Shown: positions 49,052 to 59,200 of the stretch, one piece after another | Numbering within the stretch: the first letter of the stretch is position 1 | Layout: every line of letters starts with the position of its first letter | Source of the DNA: Achromobacter sp. RTa | Lineage (GTDB): Bacteria; Pseudomonadota; Gammaproteobacteria; Burkholderiales; Burkholderiaceae_B | Assembly: GCF_000757485.1 (NCBI RefSeq) | Contig: NZ_JPYO01000045.1 | Coordinates: forward strand, 444,121-508,120 | Reading direction: 5' to 3' | Length of the DNA: 64,000 bases | Notes under the pieces: model-generated | Seen by the model: only the letters and a program-made list of their open reading frames with translations | What the model was told of the DNA's origin: nothing | Databases searched by the model: none | Position numbers and translations under genes: made by a program

Positions 49052-50304
49052 CTGGGGCCGCGCTGGAAACAGGTCTTGCGGCGGTGCGCATCGATGGGGC
49101 CCGCCTGCTTGGGCGCATCGCCGATCTGGCGCAGGTCGGCGCCATCGAGGGCGGGGGCGTGTGCCGGCTGGCGCTGACCGATGCCGACCGCCTCGGGCGC
49201 GACCTGGTCGTGCGCTGGATGCGCGAACTTGGCCTGGCCGTGACGATAGACGGGATCGGCAACGTGGTCGGCGTGCGCGCCGGCCTGGAAGCCGGCCCGC
49301 CGGTGATGACGGGCTCGCACATCGATACGGTGCGCACGGGCGGCCGCTACGACGGCAACCTGGGCGTGCTGGCCGGGCTGGAGGTGATCGCGGCGCTGAA
49401 CGATGCCGGCGTCGTGACGCGGCGGCCGGTGGCGGTGGCTTTCTTCACGAACGAGGAAGGCGCGCGCTTCGCGCCCGACATGATGGGCAGCCTGGTGTTC
49501 CAGGGCGGCCTGCCGCTGGCCGATGCGCTGGCCACGGTCGGCATAGACGGCACCTCGGTGGCGGAAAACCTGGCCCGCATCGGCTATGCCGGCACGGCGC
49601 CCACGGGCAACAACCGCGTCCATGCCTTCGTGGAACTGCACGTGGAGCAGGGGCCGGTGCTGGAGCACGAGGATTACACCATCGGCGCGGTGACGGGCGT
49701 GCAGGGCATCCATTGGATCGAGTTCACAGTGCGGGGGGTGTCCAACCATGCCGGCACCACGCCGATGGGCTTGCGCCACGATGCGGGCATCGTCGCCGCC
49801 CGCATCGCGTGCTACGCCCGCGACCTGACGCGTGAAATGGGCGGCGGGCAGTTGGCGACGGTGGGCCAGGTCAACCTGTTTCCCAATCTGATCAACGTGA
49901 TCCCCAACCGCGCGACGTTCACGCTGGACCTGCGCAACACCGACGGCGCGGCCTTGCAGGAGGCGATCGCGCGCTGCATGGAATTTGCGGCGCGGGCCGC
50001 GGCGCAGGAGGGCGTGGAGCTGGCTCACCGGGTGTTGGCCGACTTCGAGCCGGTTGCGTTCGACGAGGCCATCGTCGGCCGCGTCGAGGCGATCGCCCGG
50101 CAGCGCGGCCATCGCGTGCGGCGCCTGCCCAGCGGCGCGGGCCACGATGCCCAGATGCTGGCGCGCATGTGCCCGACGGGCATGGTGTTCGTGCCCAGCG
50201 TGGGCGGGCTGTCGCACAACGTCGCGGAATTCACGCATGACCACGATATCGAGGCGGGCGCCGGCGTGCTGCTGGAACTGATGCTCGAACTCGCAGAACA
50301 ATGA
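49048..50304 (+). CDS. M20 family amidohydrolase (allantoate / N-carbamoyl-L-amino acid hydrolase type)
   Basis: This 418-residue metal-dependent hydrolase has the family motifs GSHIDTVRTGGRYDGNLGVL, VAVAFFTNEEGARFAPDMMG, and HVEQGPVLEHEDYTIGAVTG with FTVRGVSNHAGTTPMGLRHD. The C-terminal PSGAGHDAQMLARMCPTGMV and SVGGLSHNVAEFTHDHDIEA supply further metal and substrate ligands. Relatives are HyuC, allantoate amidohydrolase and beta-ureidopropionase. It releases CO2 and NH3 from a ureido group. It overlaps the lyase gene and is followed 18 bp later by a second carbamoylase. Confidence 0.9.
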   Translation: MTGAALETGLAAVRIDGARLLGRIADLAQVGAIEGGGVCRLALTDADRLGRDLVVRWMRELGLAVTIDGIGNVVGVRAGLEAGPPVMTGSHIDTVRTGGRYDGNLGVLAGLEVIAALNDAGVVTRRPVAVAFFTNEEGARFAPDMMGSLVFQGGLPLADALATVGIDGTSVAENLARIGYAGTAPTGNNRVHAFVELHVEQGPVLEHEDYTIGAVTGVQGIHWIEFTVRGVSNHAGTTPMGLRHDAGIVAARIACYARDLTREMGGGQLATVGQVNLFPNLINVIPNRATFTLDLRNTDGAALQEAIARCMEFAARAAAQEGVELAHRVLADFEPVAFDEAIVGRVEAIARQRGHRVRRLPSGAGHDAQMLARMCPTGMVFVPSVGGLSHNVAEFTHDHDIEAGAGVLLELMLELAEQ

Positions 50305-50322
50305 AACCGTAGGAGATTCAAC

Positions 50323-51276
50323 ATGTCACGCATCATCAATGTCGCGGCCGCGCAGCTCGGGCCGATCCAGCGCAGCGACACGCGCCGCGACGTCGTCGAG
50401 CGGCTGCTCGCCCACCTGCGCCAGGCGCACACCATGGGCTGCCAGCTGGTCGTATTCCCGGAACTGGCGCTGACGACCTTCTTTCCTCGCTGGTACATGG
50501 AGGATCCGGCCGAGATCGAAGCCTTCTACGAAAGCCAGATGCCGGGACCGGAGACCCGTGTGCTGTTCGACACCGCGCGCAAGCTGGGCATAGGCTTTTA
50601 CCTGGGCTATGCGGAGCTGGCCGTCGAGGGCGGGGTGAAGCGCCGCTTCAATACGTCCATCCTGGTGGGCCAGGACGGCGAGATCATCGGCAAGTACCGC
50701 AAGGTGCATCTGCCTGGCCATGCCGGGCACGAACCGTGGCGCGCCTTCCAGCACCTGGAAAAACACTATTTCGAGCCGGGCGCATCGTTCGATGTGTGGC
50801 GCGGCTTTGGTGGCGTGATGGGCATGGCGCTGTGCAATGACCGCCGCTGGTCGGAGACCTACCGCGTCATGGGCCTGCAAGGGGCGGAGATGATCCTGCT
50901 GGGCTACAACACGCCGGTCCACAATCCGCCCGCCCCGGAGCATGACGACCTGTCCATGTTCCACAACCACCTGGTCATGCAGGCCGGCGCCTATCAGAAC
51001 GGCACCTGGGTGGTGGGCGTGGCCAAGGCCGGCAAGGAAGAGGGCTGCGAAATGATCGGCGGCAGCTGCATCATCGCGCCGTCGGGCGAGATCGTGGCCG
51101 CCTGCTCGACCAAGGGCGACGAGCTGGCGATCGCGCGCTGCGACCTGGACCTCTGCCTGTCGTACAAGAACACCACTTTCAATTTCGAGCGGCACCGGCG
51201 TCCCGAAGCCTACGGCTTGATCACGGAACGCAGAGGTGCGGTGGAACCCGCGCCGGAGGCGGCGATAACCGCCTGA
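50323..51276 (+). CDS. N-carbamoyl-D-amino acid hydrolase-like protein (nitrilase superfamily)
   Basis: This 317-residue protein aligns over its whole length with Agrobacterium D-carbamoylase. Motifs are VVFPELALTTFFPRWYMEDP (Glu47), GKYRKVHLPGHAGHEP (Lys127), EKHYFEPGASF and GMALCNDRRWSETYRVMGLQ (Cys171), then GYNTPVHNPPAPEHDDLSMF. This spacing is exactly that of the DCase triad. It hydrolyses N-carbamoyl-D-amino acids to the amino acid, CO2 and NH3. AGGAGA precedes the ATG. It lies between the M20 hydrolase and an ACS-family carrier. Confidence 0.9.
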   Translation: MSRIINVAAAQLGPIQRSDTRRDVVERLLAHLRQAHTMGCQLVVFPELALTTFFPRWYMEDPAEIEAFYESQMPGPETRVLFDTARKLGIGFYLGYAELAVEGGVKRRFNTSILVGQDGEIIGKYRKVHLPGHAGHEPWRAFQHLEKHYFEPGASFDVWRGFGGVMGMALCNDRRWSETYRVMGLQGAEMILLGYNTPVHNPPAPEHDDLSMFHNHLVMQAGAYQNGTWVVGVAKAGKEEGCEMIGGSCIIAPSGEIVAACSTKGDELAIARCDLDLCLSYKNTTFNFERHRRPEAYGLITERRGAVEPAPEAAITA

Positions 51277-51420
51277 CCTGCGGCGCGGCCAGCGCGGCCG
51301 GTCGTTAGACCGTCCGCATAACCGGCCCGGACGTTTCCTTCCCATAAAAACAGCATGCGGGCGCCCCGAGCGCCTGCAGGGGAGCGTTCGGCCTGAAAAT
51401 ACAGACCCCAAGGTGAAAAT

Positions 51421-52752
51421 ATGGACCAGTCAGTCGAGAGCATCGCGGCGCCTCCGGTTGCCGTAGACAAGGATCCCGTGGCGGCGCGGGACAATGCGCT
51501 GTACCGGAAGGTGGCGTGGCGGTTGCTGCCGTTTTTGATGGTGTGCTACATCGCGGCCTTCCTGGACCGCGTGAACGTCGGCTTCGCCAAGCTGCAGATG
51601 CTGGACGACCTGAAGTTCAGCGAAACGGTGTACGGGCTGGGCGCGGGCATTTTCTTCATCGGCTACTTCCTGTTCGAGGTGCCGAGCAACGTGCTGATGC
51701 ACCGCATCGGCGCGAAGAAGACGCTGGCGCGCATCATGATCCTGTGGGGCCTCATCTCGGCCGCCATGGCGCTGACGCAGACGCCGACGCAGTTCTACAT
51801 CCTGCGTTTCCTGTTGGGGGCGGCCGAGGCGGGCTTCTATCCGGGCATCATCCTGTACCTGACCTATTGGTTCCCGTCGAACCGGCGGGGCCAGATCGTG
51901 GCCGTGTTCATGACGGCGGTGCCGTTCGCCGGCATCCTGGGCGGGCCGCTGTCGGGCTGGGTCATGGAGGCTTTCCATGACACGCACGGCATGGCCGGCT
52001 GGCAGTGGATGTTCATCATCGAGGCGATTCCTTCGGTGCTGCTGGGCCTGGCGGTGTTCTGGTATCTGGACGACCGCATCGACGACGCGCGCTGGCTGTC
52101 GCCCACGGAAAAGGCGCGGCTGAGCCACAACCTGCTGAGCGAAAAGACCGCCAAGACCGAGCACGTGTCGATGCTGCGGCTGCTGAAGGACCGGCGGGTC
52201 GTGCACATGGCGCTGATCTGCTATTGCACGGTGTCCAGCCTGTCGGGCCTGGCGTTCTGGGTCCCCTCGGTGATCCGTTCCACCGGCGTGGTGTCGCTGC
52301 TGGACATCGGCCTGCTGACAGCGGTGCCCAATGTGTGCGCGGTGATTTCCATGGTCTTGGTGTGCCGCCATTCGGACGCGACCCGCGAACGCCGCTGGCA
52401 CATGATCGTGCCGTTCCTGGTGGGCGGGGCGGGCCTGACGCTGAGCACGCTGTTCAGCCACAACCCGACGCTGGCGGTGGCCATGCTGTCGGTGGCGGCG
52501 GCCGGCTGCATGGTGTGCTCGCCCCTGTTCTGGAGCCTGCCGACGGCCTTCCTGGAAGGCAGGAGCGCAGCGGCGGGCATCGCCGGCATCAATTCGTTCG
52601 CCGGCCTGGCGGCCTTCGTCAGCCCTTATGCCATCGGCTGGATCAAGGACCTGACCGGCTCCACAGACTGGGGCATGTACTTCCTGGCCAGTTTCACGCT
52701 GATCGGGGCGGTGCTGGTGTATCGCGTGCCCAAGGACCTGGTGAACCGGTAG
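51421..52752 (+). CDS. MFS transporter, anion:cation symporter (ACS) family
   Basis: This 443-residue, 12-helix carrier has LLPFLMVCYIAAFLDRVNVG, FAKLQMLDDLKFSETVYGLG, RFLLGAAEAGFYPGIILYLT and YWFPSNRRGQIVAVFMTAVP, all ACS (GudP/phthalate/allantoate permease) signatures. ACS carriers import organic anions, including allantoate and ureidosuccinate in fungi. Its place in a carbamoylase operon suggests a ureido or acylated amino acid as substrate. No clear Shine-Dalgarno stands right before the ATG (AAGGTGAAAAT). Confidence 0.9.
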   Translation: MDQSVESIAAPPVAVDKDPVAARDNALYRKVAWRLLPFLMVCYIAAFLDRVNVGFAKLQMLDDLKFSETVYGLGAGIFFIGYFLFEVPSNVLMHRIGAKKTLARIMILWGLISAAMALTQTPTQFYILRFLLGAAEAGFYPGIILYLTYWFPSNRRGQIVAVFMTAVPFAGILGGPLSGWVMEAFHDTHGMAGWQWMFIIEAIPSVLLGLAVFWYLDDRIDDARWLSPTEKARLSHNLLSEKTAKTEHVSMLRLLKDRRVVHMALICYCTVSSLSGLAFWVPSVIRSTGVVSLLDIGLLTAVPNVCAVISMVLVCRHSDATRERRWHMIVPFLVGGAGLTLSTLFSHNPTLAVAMLSVAAAGCMVCSPLFWSLPTAFLEGRSAAAGIAGINSFAGLAAFVSPYAIGWIKDLTGSTDWGMYFLASFTLIGAVLVYRVPKDLVNR

Positions 52753-52770
52753 GCGCGGCCTTTCCCTATC

Positions 52771-52791
52771 GGCGGGCGCCCAGCGCCCGCC
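52771..52791 (+). other. Intercistronic hairpin between the ACS carrier and M20 gene
   Basis: GGCGGGCGC, loop CCA, GCGCCCGCC is a perfect 9-bp stem without T-tract, in the 58-bp gap before the M20 deacylase gene. It may set relative expression or stabilise the upstream mRNA. Confidence 0.45.
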
Positions 52792-52810
52792 GCCTTTGCG
52801 AGGAATGATG

Positions 52811-53953
52811 ATGAGTTTGGACGTAGTGGCGCTGACACAGGCGATGGTGCGCATCCCCAGCCTTTCAGGCCGGGAAGGCGGCATGGCAGCCCTGATGGCC
52901 GAGACCATGCGCGCAGCCGGCTTCGACTCGGTCACGACCGACGCCAATGGCTCGGTGCTGGGCCTGATCGGGCCGGGGGACGCGGACGTGGCCTTGCTCT
53001 TTGACGGGCACATGGACGTGGTTCCCGTGACGGGGGACTGGCGTTTCGACCCGTTCGGCGGCGAGATCCGCGGCGGCCGGCTGTACGGGCGCGGCAGCAC
53101 CGACATGAAGGGCGGCATCGCGGCGGCGATCTGCGGCGTCGCGGAGGCCGCGCAGGCAGGCTTGAAGCGCCGCGTGGCCGTGTCGGCCAGCGTGCTGGAG
53201 GAAGTCATCGAGGGCCATGCGCTGGCCTCGGTGCTCGACGCCTGCTCGCCGCGGGCGGTGGTGATCTGCGAGCCCTCGAAACTCCAGATCAAGGCCGGGC
53301 AGAAGGGGCGGGTGGAGCTGCTGCTGACCTTCCACGGCAAGCCGGCGCACGCCGCCACGCCGCACATCGGCGTCAATCCGCTGCACGCGGCGGCGCGGGC
53401 GCTGACCGCGCTGGAAAGCTTGCCGCTGCCAAGCGACGAGGCGCTGGGGCAGGCGCTGCTGGTGCCGACCGACATCGTGTCGCATCCCTATCCGTCGATC
53501 TCCATGATTCCGCTCACGGCGACGATACGGTTCGACCGGCGCACCGTGTCGGGCGAAAGCCTGGAGGACGTGCTGGCGCAGATACGGGCGCACCTGGCCA
53601 GCCACGGGCTATCCGATTTCACGCTGGCGGTAAGCGAGGGCCGGGTGGAAACCTACACCGGCCAGCACGCCACGCCGCCGCGCTGGCTGCCGGGATGGCG
53701 CTGCGATGCGGACGCGGAGCTGCTGCGGGCCGCGCGCGAGGCGGTGGGCGCCAGCGGCAGGGAGCCGCGGGTGGGCAGCTGGGCGTTCTGCACCAATGGC
53801 TCGGAGTCCGCGGGGCGCCGCGGCATCCCGACGATAGGATTGGGGCCGGGCAACGAAGAGGACGCCCACACGATCGACGAATCCATCGCGCTGGAGCAAC
53901 TGGAGGGCGCCCGCGACATCTACCGCAACCTGGTGCGCGCGGTCTGCGGCTGA
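52811..53953 (+). CDS. M20 family deacylase (ArgE/DapE/YgeY-like)
   Basis: This 380-residue zinc hydrolase contains VRIPSLSGREGGMAALMAET, LLFDGHMDVVPVTGDWRFDP, LYGRGSTDMKGGIAAAICGV and SASVLEEVIEGHALASVLDA; the metal ligands lie in GHMD, STDMKGG and the glutamate pair. The dimerisation insert is LTFHGKPAHAATPHIGVNPL. The pattern resembles acetylornithine deacetylase and YgeY, which is encoded with YgeX in E. coli. The ATG at 52811 is chosen from three adjacent ATGs for its distance from AGGA. It overlaps the convergent LysR gene by 34 bp. Confidence 0.88.
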   Translation: MSLDVVALTQAMVRIPSLSGREGGMAALMAETMRAAGFDSVTTDANGSVLGLIGPGDADVALLFDGHMDVVPVTGDWRFDPFGGEIRGGRLYGRGSTDMKGGIAAAICGVAEAAQAGLKRRVAVSASVLEEVIEGHALASVLDACSPRAVVICEPSKLQIKAGQKGRVELLLTFHGKPAHAATPHIGVNPLHAAARALTALESLPLPSDEALGQALLVPTDIVSHPYPSISMIPLTATIRFDRRTVSGESLEDVLAQIRAHLASHGLSDFTLAVSEGRVETYTGQHATPPRWLPGWRCDADAELLRAAREAVGASGREPRVGSWAFCTNGSESAGRRGIPTIGLGPGNEEDAHTIDESIALEQLEGARDIYRNLVRAVCG

Positions 53954-54861
53954 GGCGCCTGCATGCCGGGCAGACGCGCCAGCCGATCGGCCAGGAAGTC
54001 GATCAGCAGGCGCGCCCGCAGCGGCTGGTAGCGGCGCGACGGGTAGACCAGGAAGGCTTCCTGCGGCGTGGCGTTCCATTTGGGCAGCACGCGCAGCAAC
54101 TGCCCGCCGGCCACCAGGTCCTGCACCAGCCAGGCGGGGCATAGCCCGATGCCCGCGCCCATGGCCAGGCTTTCCCGGATGGCCAGGGCATTGTTCACAC
54201 GGAAGCGCCCCTGCGTCTGGACCGTGGCGCGGGTGGCGCCCTGGTGCAGTTCCAGGGTGTCGCCGGCGGCCAGCCATGCGAAGCACACGTAGTCGTGGGC
54301 GGCCAGGTCTCGCGGCGCGCGCGGCTTGCCGCGCTCGGCCAGATACGAGGGCGCGGCCACCAGGTAGCGGGGCGACTGCGCCGCCCTGCGGGCGATGGCG
54401 TTGGGCGGCAGGTTGCCGCCCAGCCGCAAGGCCACGTCCACGCCTTCTTCCACCAGGTCCACGTAGCGGTCGTTCAGGATCAGCTCGACCTGGATATCGG
54501 GGTGCTCGTCCAGGAACTGCCGGACCAGGGCGTTCAGCCGGAACTGGCCCAGCGCCACCGGGGCGTTGATGCGCAGGAACCCGGCCGGCTTTTCGGTCTG
54601 GCCGCGGACATCGGCCACGGCTTCGGAGTATTCCTCCAGCACCCGGGTGGCGCGTTCGTAGAAGCGCTTGCCTTGCTCCGTGGGCACGACGCGCGTGGTG
54701 CTGCGTTCCAGCAGCCGCACGTTCAGGTCCTTTTCCAGCGCGGCGACGATCTTGCTCAGGGCGGGCTGGCTCAGGCCCTGTTCGCGCGCGGCGGCCGACA
54801 GGGTCCCCAGTTCCACAGCGCGGACGAAGGAGCGCATAGCGCGCAGGGTGTCCATGGTCAT
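53920..54861 (-). CDS. LysR family transcriptional regulator (CrgA-like)
   Basis: This 313-residue protein has its HTH in MRSFVRAVELGTLSAAAREQ, GLSQPALSKIVAALEKDLNV and RLLERSTTRVVPTEQGKRFY. The effector domain (GFLRINAPVALGQFRLNALV, DEHPDIQVELILNDRYVDLV, EEGVDVALRLGGNLPPNAIA) is of the CrgA/DhcR type. It is convergent with and overlaps the M20 gene, and divergent from the GDSL hydrolase gene, which is the more likely target. Confidence 0.9.
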   Translation of the reverse strand: MTMDTLRAMRSFVRAVELGTLSAAAREQGLSQPALSKIVAALEKDLNVRLLERSTTRVVPTEQGKRFYERATRVLEEYSEAVADVRGQTEKPAGFLRINAPVALGQFRLNALVRQFLDEHPDIQVELILNDRYVDLVEEGVDVALRLGGNLPPNAIARRAAQSPRYLVAAPSYLAERGKPRAPRDLAAHDYVCFAWLAAGDTLELHQGATRATVQTQGRFRVNNALAIRESLAMGAGIGLCPAWLVQDLVAGGQLLRVLPKWNATPQEAFLVYPSRRYQPLRARLLIDFLADRLARLPGMQAPQPQTARTRLR

Positions 54862-54956
54862 TCCTTTTTGGAAGAAGCTGTATGCAGTTTACGGTGCTAC
54901 CGGTGGAATCGTGAAGAACCTATCGTGACGTCACTGTCTTACTTTCAGGAGTCGTC

Positions 54957-56222
54957 ATGAACCGCCGCTTCACCTTGCTTGCCCTGGCTTCGTCCGCCGT
55001 ATTGTCCCTGTCCGCCGCCGCGGCCCGGCCCGCCGTCCAGGCTGGCTCCCCGCTACCCGCCTGGGCCGCTTCCTGGTTCGCCAGCCCGCAGCCTCTGTGG
55101 GAAGACTCCTTCGTGCTGCCTACGGGCATGCCCGCCGAACTGCATGGCCAGACCCTGCGCGAAACGCTCATGCTCAGCCTGGGCGGCCGGCGCCTGAGGG
55201 TGGTGCTGTCCAACCGCTACGGCACGCGGCCGCTGGTGATCGGCGCGGCCCATGTGGCGCTGTCCGCCGGCGGCGCGGCGATAGACCAGCGCTCCGATCG
55301 GGCGCTGGCGTTCGGCGGCCGCCCCGGCGTGACCGTGGCGCCCGGGGCGCAGGCGGTCAGCGACCCGGTGGAGCTGGCCGTGCCCGCCCTGGGCGAGCTG
55401 GCCGTCAGCACGTATTTCCCCGGCGCCACGCCCGTCACGACCTTCCACTGGGGCGCACAGCAGAGCGGGGCGCTGGTTTCCGGCGACGCGGTCGCGGCGG
55501 CGGACCTGCCCGGCGCAGAGGCGCTGGAAGGCCGGGCCTTCCTGGTGGGCGTGTGGGTGGAGCGCCCCGCGCCCGCGCCGGTGGTGGCGGCCTTCGGCGA
55601 TTCGCTGACCGACGGCAACGGATCCACGCCCGGGGCGAACCGCCGCTGGCCGGACTTCCTGGCCCGCCGCCTGGCGCCGCAAGGCGTGGGCGTGGTGAAC
55701 GCCGGGATTTCGGGCGCGCGCGTCTGGGGCGACAAGATGGGCGTGAACGCGATGGCGCGCTTCGACGCGGACGTGTTGTCGCAGCCCGGCGTGCGCACGG
55801 TGGTGATGATGATGGGCATCAACGACATCGGCTGGCCGGACAGCGCCTTCGCGCCAGACGACGCTCCCATGACGGCGGCCCGGCTGGCCGAGGGCTACCG
55901 CCAACTGACGGAGGCCGCGCGCGCGCGCGGCGTGCGCATCGTGGGAGGCACCATCGCGCCGTTTGAAGGCTCGCTGCACGGCACGCCGCTGTCGGGCCAC
56001 TACAGCCCGGCGAAGGACGCGGTGCGGCTTGAGGTGAACCGCTGGATCCGCGAGAGCGGCGCGTTCGATGCGGTGGTGGATTTCGACGCGGTGCTGCGCG
56101 ATCCCGCCCATCCCGCGCGCCTGCTGCCGGCCTACGATTCGGGCGACCATCTGCACCCCAGCGACGCAGGCTACCAGGCCATGGCGCAGGCGCTGGACCT
56201 GGCGACGCTGTTCGGCCGTTGA
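54957..56222 (+). CDS. SGNH/GDSL family hydrolase, exported
   Basis: This 421-residue protein has a signal peptide (RRFTLLALASSAVLSLSAAA) and an N-terminal beta-rich domain (LPTGMPAELHGQTLRETLML, LSNRYGTRPLVIGAAHVALS). The SGNH catalytic domain has block I AAFGDSLTDGNGSTPGANRR (Ser), block III MMMGINDIGWPDSAF (Asn) and block V YDSGDHLHPSDAGYQAMAQA (Asp-His). Relatives are secreted esterases and lipases acting on acylated polysaccharides or lipids. AGGAG precedes the ATG. It is divergent from the LysR gene. Confidence 0.9.
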   Translation: MNRRFTLLALASSAVLSLSAAAARPAVQAGSPLPAWAASWFASPQPLWEDSFVLPTGMPAELHGQTLRETLMLSLGGRRLRVVLSNRYGTRPLVIGAAHVALSAGGAAIDQRSDRALAFGGRPGVTVAPGAQAVSDPVELAVPALGELAVSTYFPGATPVTTFHWGAQQSGALVSGDAVAAADLPGAEALEGRAFLVGVWVERPAPAPVVAAFGDSLTDGNGSTPGANRRWPDFLARRLAPQGVGVVNAGISGARVWGDKMGVNAMARFDADVLSQPGVRTVVMMMGINDIGWPDSAFAPDDAPMTAARLAEGYRQLTEAARARGVRIVGGTIAPFEGSLHGTPLSGHYSPAKDAVRLEVNRWIRESGAFDAVVDFDAVLRDPAHPARLLPAYDSGDHLHPSDAGYQAMAQALDLATLFGR

Positions 56223-56238
56223 GCGGCGGGCGGCCGCG

Positions 56239-59200
56239 TCAATGGAAGTTGCGGCTGTGCGTGGCCAGGCCTCCCAGCAGGCCGGACAGGTCCACCAGCC
56301 GCTGCGCGATCAGGTGGCGCACGCCGTCCACGCTTTGCCAGGAGCCGTAGACGCCGAGCAACGCGGCTCCCAGCAGTTCGCGCCGCTGACGCTCTATCAG
56401 CTCCGGACGCACGACCACGTTGACGGGGCCGGTCTCGTCTTCCAACGTCACGAAGATCACCCCTTTTGAGGTTTGCGGGCGCTGGCGCACGGTGACGATG
56501 CCGCAGGCGCGCGCCACGCGCTTGTCGGGGTAGCCGTTGAGGACCGATGCGGGCTGGAAGTTGCGGGCCGCCAGTTGCGGGCGCAGCAGCGCCACGGGAT
56601 GGCTGCGCAAGGTCAGCCCCACGCTGCGGTAGTCGGCCGCGACGGCCTGGCTTTCCGAGGGAGCGGAGAGCCGGGGCGTGGCGGTTTCGACGATGGCGGC
56701 GTCGCGCAGCAGGTCGCGGCTCTGCACGCTGGCGGCGGCCTCCCAGCTGGCTTGGCGGCGGTGGCCCGCCAGGGTGCGCAGGGCGTCGCCGGCGGCCAGG
56801 GCGTTCAGGTCGTGGCGCGTGAGCGCGGCGCGCCGGGCCAGGTCGCCGGTGTCGGCAAAGGGTGACGCGGCGCGCGCGGCCTCGATGCGCCGCGCCGTGT
56901 CCTCGCGCATGCCCTGGATCAGGCCCAGCCCCAGCCTGACGGCGGGCCGGGGGGCGTCCGCCGCAGGCGCGTGCGGATGCGCGGCGCGCCGAGCGCCAGG
57001 GTGCCCGGCTGGCAGCGTTTCCAGCGCCGAATCCCAGCCGCTGACCGTGACGTCGGGAGGCAGCACGCAGACGCCGTGGCGGCGGGCGTCCTGCACGAGT
57101 TGGGCGGGAGCGTAGAAGCCCATGGGCTGGGAGTTGAGCAGGGCGGCCAGGAAGGCTTCGGGCTCGTGCCGCTTGAGCCATGAACTGGAATATGCCAGCA
57201 GGGCGAAGCTGGCGGCGTGGCTTTCGGGGAAACCGTATTCGCCGAAGCCCTCGATCTGCCGGAACAGCGCTTCGGCGAATTCCAGCGCATAGCCGTTCTT
57301 CAGCAGGCCGCCCACCAGCTTCTCGCGGTATTTGTCCACGCCGCCCTTGCGCTTCCAGGCCGCCATGGAGCGGCGCAACTGGTCGGATTCGCCGGGCGTG
57401 AAGCCCGCGGCCACCACGGCGATCTGCATGACCTGTTCCTGGAAGATGGGCACGCCCATGGTGCGGCTGAGCACGCCTTTCACTTGCGGGCTGGGATAGG
57501 TTTCGTCTTCCTTGCCCTGGCGGCGGCGCAGGTAGGGGTGGACCATGCCGCCCTGGATGGGGCCGGGCCGCACGATGGCCACCTGCACCACCAGGTCGTA
57601 GTATTCACGGGGCCGCAGGCGCGGCAGCATGGTCATCTGCGCGCGCGATTCGATCTGGAACACGCCTATGGTGTCGGCGTCGCAGATCATGTCGTAGGTG
57701 GGATCGTCTTCCTTGGGGATGTCCTGCAGGCGCAAGGGCTGGCCGCGGCGCTGGCCGGCCAGTTCCAGGGTGCGGCGCAGCGCCGACAGCATGCCCAGCG
57801 CCAGCACGTCCACTTTCAGCAGCCCCAGCGAATCCAGGTCGTCCTTGTCCCATTGCACGACGCTGCGGTCTTCCATGGCGGCGTTCTCGATGGGCACCAG
57901 GCGCGAGAGCTTGCCGCGCGAAATCACGAAGCCGCCCGGATGCTGCGACAGGTGACGCGGAAAGCCCATCAGGGTCTGGGCCAGGGCAGCCCATTGGCGC
58001 GCCACCTGGGATTCGGGATCCAGCCCGCAGGCGCCCAGCGTGCGCAGCATTTCCTTTTTGCCATCCCACCATTGGTGGGCGCGGGCCACGGCGTCGATGA
58101 CGCCCGGGTCCACGCCCAGGGCGCGGCCGGTATCGCGCAGCACGCTGCGCGGCCGGTAGGAAATGACCACGGCTGTCAGCGCGGCGCGATCCCGGCCGTA
58201 TTTATCGTAGATGTACTGGATGACCTCTTCGCGGCGCTGGTGCTCGAAGTCCACGTCGATGTCGGGCGGCTCGTTGCGCTCTTTGCTGATGAAGCGCTCG
58301 AACAGGCTGTTGCCGCGCGCCGGATCCACTTCGGTGATGCCCAGGCAGTAGCAGACCGCGGAGTTGGCGGCGGACCCGCGGCCCTGGCACAGGATGCCGA
58401 CGCTGCGGGCGTGCTGGACGATGTCGTAGACGGTCAGGAAATAGGCCTCGTAGCGCAGCTCGGCGATCAGGGCCAGTTCCTTTTCGATCTGGGCGGCCAC
58501 CTCGGGCGGAACGCCGGCGGGGAAGCGGCGGTCGGCCCCGGCCTGCGTTTTCTGGGGCAGATAGGTGGCGGGCGTGTGGCCGCGCGGAACGATCTCGTCC
58601 GGGTATTCGTAGCGCAATTCCTCCAGCGAGAACGCGCAGCGGCGGGCCACCACCAGCGTCTGGGCCAGAGCATCCGGCGGGTAGAGGCTGGCCAGCCGCA
58701 TGCGCGTGCGCAGGTGCTGTTCGGCGTTGCCGGCCAGCTCGTAGCCGCATTGGGACACGGGCTGGCGGGTGCGGATGCCGGTCAGCGTGTCGTGCAGCGG
58801 CTTGCGCGAGCGCAGGTGCATCTGCACCTGGCCCAGCGCCACGACGGGCAGCCTGGCGGCTTGGGCGGCATGGAGGACCGCGGCGCGGTGCAGGTCGTCG
58901 CGGGACCGGTGCAGCAGGGTCAGCCCCACCCAGGCGCGGCGGGGAAAGGCGCGCGCCAGCCAGCGCGCCTGCTCCGCCATGCGGTCGGCGTCGGTGCCGT
59001 AGGCGGGGCTCAGGATGGCCAGGCATTCGGGCAGGTGGCGCAGGTGGGCGTAGCCCGCGGGCGGATGGGTGAGGTCTTCGGGGGCCAGCCGGTACTCGCC
59101 CTTGGGCGCGCGGGTGCGCGCCAGCGTGATCAGTTCCGACAGGTTGCCGTAGCCTTCGCGGGTCTGCGCCAGCAGGGTCAGGCCCAGCGGCGCGGCGTCG

